NCBI GenBank assembly: GCA_964244655.1
Contig: CAXTJU010000009.1
Span: forward strand, 1 to 64,000
Source of the DNA: LMUY01 sp964244655
Lineage (GTDB): Bacteria; Pseudomonadota; Alphaproteobacteria; Acetobacterales; Acetobacteraceae
Length of the DNA: 64,000 nt
Direction: 5' to 3'
Positions 59,900 to 64,000 of the stretch are shown here, piece after piece. Below the pieces are notes generated by a model. The model was not told where the DNA came from and did no database searches. It saw nothing but the letters and a program-made list of their open reading frames with translations. The number at the start of each line of letters is the position of its first letter. Position 1 is the stretch's first letter. The position numbers were made by a program, and so were the translations under genes.

Positions 59900-61498
59900 T
59901 CACCCGGGCAGCAGCGCCAGGCTCTCGACCGTGTCGAAATCCCGCAGCACCGTGTCGTCCAGCGGCACCTCGGTCACTGCATCGGCGTGCTGGCGCAGCA
60001 GGCTGCGCGCGCCGCGATCCCCCGTCAGCGCCATCATGGCGGGGAAATGGCGGCGGTCCCACAGCACGGGATTGCCCAGCTCCCCGCCATGGGTCGGTGC
60101 CACGATGGTGCGGCCGCCGTCCGGATCATAGGCGTCCAGCAGCCGATCGATGGAGGCGGCGGAGACGAGCGGCATGTCGCCCAGCACCACCAGGGCCGCC
60201 GGCGCCGTCGCGGGCAGGGCGGCGAGCCCGGCGCGCAGGCTGGCCGACAGCCCGTCCGCATAGTCCGGCGCAGCGACGAACACCACGGGGCGGCCGGCCA
60301 GGGCGGCACGGATGTCCGGCGCGCGGTGCCCCGTCACCACCAGCACCGGGCGCGCCTGGCTGGCCAGCACCGCGTCCACCACCCGCACCACCATGGGCCG
60401 CCCGCCCGCATCCTCCAGCAGCTTGTGGCGCGGCGCCATGCGGCTGGACTGCCCCGCCGCCAGGACGACGGCGGCGACCGTGCGCGCCGCGGCTTTGGGG
60501 GCGCGCGCGCGGGGCAGTGGCCGGGCCGCCACGTCCTTCAGCAGGCCGCCCACCCCCAGCCGCGCGACCGTGCCGCCCGTCACCGGCAGCCCCGCCGCCA
60601 GCCGGTGCAGCACCAGGTCGATCCCGTTCGGCTTCGGGCTGCGCGCGCAGCCCGGCAGCACCAGCGCCGGCACGCCGCCGATCCGCCCGAGGCAGATCAG
60701 GTTGCCCGGATCGACCGGCATGCCGAAGTGCAGCACCTCGCCGCCGGCTGCCACGATGCCGTCCGGCCCCACGTCCCGCCGGTCCACCACGGCGGACGCG
60801 CCGGCGATCAGCAACAGGCTTGCCCCGTCCGCCAGCAGGCGGCGCAGCGCGGCGGTGACCGGCTCCGTCCGGTGCGGGCATTGCAGGGGGGGCAGCAGCG
60901 TGCCGCCGATGCCGGCCACCCGGGCAGCGGTGGCCTCAATGGTGCCGTGAATCACGGCGGGCTTCAGGCCGGGCAGGGTGGTCAACACCAGGCCCACGCG
61001 CAGAGGCAGCCAGGGCTGCACCGCCATGGCGCCGCCGGCGCACGCCGCCTCCGCCGCGGCCAGCACTCCGCCCGGCGCGGCGAACGGGATGATCTTGATC
61101 GTCGCCACCATCTCGCCCGGCGTGACCGGGGCCGCGTCCGGCAGGGTGGCGACGGTGACGGCCTCATGGACGGCGTTCACCGCGTCGATCCGCGCCGGGT
61201 CCACCCGGAGCAGCCCGGCCGCGGCGGCGAGCAGGTTGACCCGGCCGGTGGCGGCGCGGCTGGCGGACAGGCCGGGGCCGAGCAGGGCGCGCCCGATACG
61301 TCGCGCCGCCGCATCCTCGCCGACATCGCCAGGTTCGAGCCGCGCTGTCACCACCGGGTCCGACCCGGCGGCGCGCAGCGCCGCAAGCGCGTCCGCATCC
61401 AGCACCAAGCCTTTTTTCAGCACCCGGCCCGGCAGGCGGTGGGTGTGGGCCAGGATGGCGCCCTCCGCCGCGGCGAGCGGCGTCGGCCCGAAGATCAC
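59900..61498 (-). CDS. MoeA/CinA-like molybdopterin-binding and MobA/MocA-like nucleotidyltransferase fusion
   Basis: Protein of 532 aa with two activities for molybdenum cofactor maturation. The N-terminal part (about 1-335) is the molybdopterin-binding-like domain (VLTTLPGLKPAVIHGTIEAT, LLIAGASAVVDRRDVGPDGI). The C-terminal part (about 345-532) is a MobA/MocA-type NTP transferase: AAVVLAAGQSSRMAPRHKLL, VLGDMPLVSAASIDRLLDAY and THGGELGNPVLWDRRHFP. It would cytidylylate molybdopterin for a xanthine dehydrogenase or CO dehydrogenase type enzyme. GTG start in a GTGA overlap with the XdhC C-terminal gene. Confidence 0.9.
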   Translation of the reverse strand: MIFGPTPLAAAEGAILAHTHRLPGRVLKKGLVLDADALAALRAAGSDPVVTARLEPGDVGEDAAARRIGRALLGPGLSASRAATGRVNLLAAAAGLLRVDPARIDAVNAVHEAVTVATLPDAAPVTPGEMVATIKIIPFAAPGGVLAAAEAACAGGAMAVQPWLPLRVGLVLTTLPGLKPAVIHGTIEATAARVAGIGGTLLPPLQCPHRTEPVTAALRRLLADGASLLLIAGASAVVDRRDVGPDGIVAAGGEVLHFGMPVDPGNLICLGRIGGVPALVLPGCARSPKPNGIDLVLHRLAAGLPVTGGTVARLGVGGLLKDVAARPLPRARAPKAAARTVAAVVLAAGQSSRMAPRHKLLEDAGGRPMVVRVVDAVLASQARPVLVVTGHRAPDIRAALAGRPVVFVAAPDYADGLSASLRAGLAALPATAPAALVVLGDMPLVSAASIDRLLDAYDPDGGRTIVAPTHGGELGNPVLWDRRHFPAMMALTGDRGARSLLRQHADAVTEVPLDDTVLRDFDTVESLALLPG

Positions 61499-62175
61499 GC
61501 GAGCGGCGCGCCGCGGCGCACGGCCACGATCTGCGCCAGCACCGACAGCGCGATCTCCGGCGCGGTGACGGCGGCGATGTTCAGCCCCACCGGGCCGCGG
61601 ATGCGCACCAAGGACTCATCGCTGTGGCCGAGCGCGCGCAGCCGGTCCAGCCGTGCGGCGTGGGTGCGGCGGCTGCCGAGCGCGCCGATGTAGAACGCCT
61701 GGGACTTTAGCGCCCGGTCGAGCGCCGGGTCGTCGAGCTTGGGATCGTGCGTGAGGGTGACGATAGCGGTGCGGCTGTCCGGGCGCAGGGCATCCAGCGC
61801 CTCGTCCGGCCAGTCGGTCGAGACGGTGACGTTGGGGAACCGCTCGGGGCTGGCGAAGGCGCGGCGCGGGTCGGCCACGGTGATGCCGTAGCCCAATTGA
61901 ACGGCGAGCGGCACCAGCGCCTGCGCGATGTGCACTGCGCCCACGATGACCAGGCGGGCCGGCGGGTTGTGCGCGTGGAGGAACCAAGTGGCGCCGTCCA
62001 CCTCCTGCGTGCCGCTCCGCTCCATGGCGAGCGCCTGCTCTGCCGCCCGGGTCAGCGCCGGGTGCGCCGGGTCCGGCAACAAAAGCTGCGCACCGTCCGG
62101 CAGCCGGGTCGCCAGCGCCACGGGGTGCCCAGCGGCGCGGGCGGCCTGCACCGCCTGCAACATGGCAGGCGTCAC
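61495..62175 (-). CDS. XdhC family protein, C-terminal Rossmann half
   Basis: Protein of 226 aa corresponding to the C-terminal XdhC domain that binds and protects molybdenum cofactor during insertion. The Rossmann-like core is LVIVGAVHIAQALVPLAVQL. AIVTLTHDPKLDDPALDRAL and YIGALGSRRTHAARLDRL, then GPVGLNIAA are strong XdhC signatures. In many species this half and the N-terminal half form one protein; here they are two genes overlapping by GTGA. Confidence 0.93.
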   Translation of the reverse strand: MTPAMLQAVQAARAAGHPVALATRLPDGAQLLLPDPAHPALTRAAEQALAMERSGTQEVDGATWFLHAHNPPARLVIVGAVHIAQALVPLAVQLGYGITVADPRRAFASPERFPNVTVSTDWPDEALDALRPDSRTAIVTLTHDPKLDDPALDRALKSQAFYIGALGSRRTHAARLDRLRALGHSDESLVRIRGPVGLNIAAVTAPEIALSVLAQIVAVRRGAPLA

Positions 62176-62488
62176 GCCAGGGCTTCCACAAACACCTTGA
62201 GCTTGCCGCCGCAGGCCAGCCCCACCTCCCAGGCCCGCTCGTTGGTCACGCCGAAATCCAGCAGCTGCGGCCCACCGCCGGTGATGCTGGACTGCGCGGC
62301 CTCGGCCACCGCACCCTCGATGCAGCCGCCGCTGACCGACCCGGCCATGCGCCCGGAGGCAGTCACCGCCATTTGGCTGCCCGGCGGGCGCGGCGAGCTG
62401 CCCCAGGTCTCCGTCACGGTGGCCAACGCCACGCGTTCACCTTCCTGCAGCCAGCCAACAGCAACGGCCAGCACGTCTTCGGCTTCGG

Positions 62489-62492
<4 letters not shown>
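62172..62492 (-). CDS. XdhC/CoxI family protein, N-terminal half
   Basis: Protein of 106 aa with the XdhC_CoxI domain. Segments are VALATVTETWGSSPRPPGSQ, GSVSGGCIEGAVAEAAQSSI and WEVGLACGGKLKVFVEAL. The Cys residues in GGCIEG and LACGG are the conserved pair of this family. The start overlaps the CoxE stop (ATGA) and the stop overlaps the XdhC C-terminal gene start. Confidence 0.93.
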
Positions 62493-63628
<1,136 letters not shown>

Positions 63629-63693
63629 GATGTTAGCGGCTAGTGCGCCGCCAGGAATATCGACGGCTAGCGCACCGCTGGGCTGGACGGCTG

Positions 63694-63903
63694 CTAGGAT
63701 TTGGTGCGCCCGTGCTCGCGGTAATGATGACCGCCGCCGGACTCGTCGCCGTCGGTGTCCTTGGCGTGCTCCTCCTTGGAGCCGGGATGCCCGCCGCCGT
63801 CCTTGTGCCCAGTGTCCTGGTTGTTCTTGCCGGGGTGCTCGCGGTCCTGGTGGCTAGACCCAGGGCCGCCGAAACGGCCGGTGTGCTCGTTCTTGTCTGG
63901 CAT
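63694..63903 (-). CDS. Small hydrophilic Gly/His/Asp-rich protein
   Basis: Protein of 69 aa with extreme hydrophilicity (PDKNEHTGRFGGPGSSHQDR, KEEHAKDTDGDESGGGHH). GGAG lies 7 bases before the ATG. The composition suggests an intrinsically disordered, desiccation or stress-type protein, but this is only an inference. The opposite strand has a hydrophobic open frame that I regard as the shadow of this gene. Confidence 0.6.
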   Translation of the reverse strand: MPDKNEHTGRFGGPGSSHQDREHPGKNNQDTGHKDGGGHPGSKEEHAKDTDGDESGGGHHYREHGRTKS

Positions 63904-63963
63904 GGTGGTTCTCCGGATTGTTGAACGAGAACGGGCGATGCAGGCGGAAGTTTATTGCGGAAG

Positions 63964-64000
63964 TGGAGGAGGGGATGGGATTCGAACCCACGGTACACCT
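63964..64000 (-). tRNA. Partial tRNA, 3' half (cut by window end)
   Basis: On the minus strand the T arm is complete (stem GTGGG/CCCAT, loop TTCGAAT), followed by the acceptor strand CCCCTCC, discriminator T73 and an encoded CCA. The 5' half and anticodon lie beyond base 64000. The stretch GGTGTACC before the T arm could be the variable arm. U73 suggests Cys or Gly, while the GGAGGGG acceptor implied by pairing suggests Ser or Tyr, so the isotype is open. Confidence 0.78.

Noticed and set aside
63643..63924. Hydrophobic open frame on the plus strand that looks like a small membrane protein
   Set aside because: It is antisense to the hydrophilic minus-strand gene, which has a well-placed GGAG. 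Antisense of Asp/His/Gly-rich codons naturally gives Val/Leu/Ala-rich shadows.
63633..63998. Minus-strand frame starting MYRGFESHPL
   Set aside because: This peptide is the well-known translation of a tRNA T arm; the bases are the partial tRNA.

Overview
The window is a high-GC (roughly 70 percent) bacterial chromosome segment that reads as an alphaproteobacterium, most likely Acetobacteraceae/Rhodospirillales. This placement is inferred from overall gene style: many GTG and TTG starts, 4-base GTGA/ATGA overlaps, a CoxE/XdhC/MobA maturation operon, Mla lipid transport, an intracellular PHA depolymerase, GluQRS, and palindromic intergenic repeats. No rRNA, CRISPR array, transposase or phage gene was seen. 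Only a partial tRNA is present, at the right edge.

Layout. 1-3.7 kb: the end of an mlaE-mlaF-mlaD-lipoprotein operon for phospholipid transport, then a secreted Gln-rich repeat protein. 3.7-7.4 kb (minus): a CinA-like MoCF protein, a GNAT-NUDIX fusion, a PHA depolymerase and a TetR regulator with a perfect palindrome just upstream. 7.5-11.1 kb: a 3-hydroxyacyl-CoA dehydrogenase, an ABC exporter and an overlapping exported ClpP-like protease. 11.2-13.7 kb: two TadE-like proteins and a TadG/VWA protein. 13.7-16 kb: an HNH nuclease, an esterase and gluQ. 16-20.5 kb: a potFGHI-type polyamine importer split between potH and potI by a vapBC toxin-antitoxin pair. 20.5-25.2 kb: two tandem aspartate aminotransferase paralogues separated by a composite palindromic repeat, a double GNAT and a photolyase-type FAD protein. 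25.4-27.6 kb: a secreted glutaminase A (GtaA)-like protein behind an AT-rich leader.

27.7-34.4 kb (minus): a frameshifted polytopic membrane protein, a GT87-like glycosyltransferase, a carboxymuconolactone decarboxylase-like protein, a GH13 alpha-glucosidase and a manganese catalase. The catalase is divergent from an OxyR regulator that keeps both redox cysteines. 35.4-36.1 kb is an AT-rich islet with a split DUF6680-like gene. 36-42.4 kb: small metabolic genes, a DUF2231-Rieske-hemerythrin fusion, an AI-2E family permease and an OprB porin. 42.4-47.5 kb (minus): a lipoprotein, two MFS transporters and a peptide-type binding protein. At 47.6 kb lies a brnT/brnA toxin-antitoxin remnant, followed by uvrB.

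50.3-54.5 kb: a methyltransferase, an MBOAT acyltransferase and an AlgJ/AlgX-like protein, which look like an exopolysaccharide O-acetylation cassette. 54.6-58 kb: a hydroxyacid dehydrogenase, SCO and PCuAC copper chaperones for cytochrome oxidase, and a citrate-type MFS symporter. 58-59.9 kb (minus): a CHAP amidase, a RidA protein and a lipoprotein. 59.9-63.6 kb (minus): a tightly overlapped coxE/xdhC(N)/xdhC(C)/moeA-mobA operon for molybdenum hydroxylase maturation, with no structural enzyme genes in view.

The most unusual items are the vapBC insertion that preserves translational coupling on both sides, the three-domain Rieske-hemerythrin fusion, the four-hairpin repeats (one of which supplies the start codon of an aminotransferase), the brnT-brnA deletion remnant, the DUF6680 islet, and the possible phase-variable G9 tract in the membrane protein gene.
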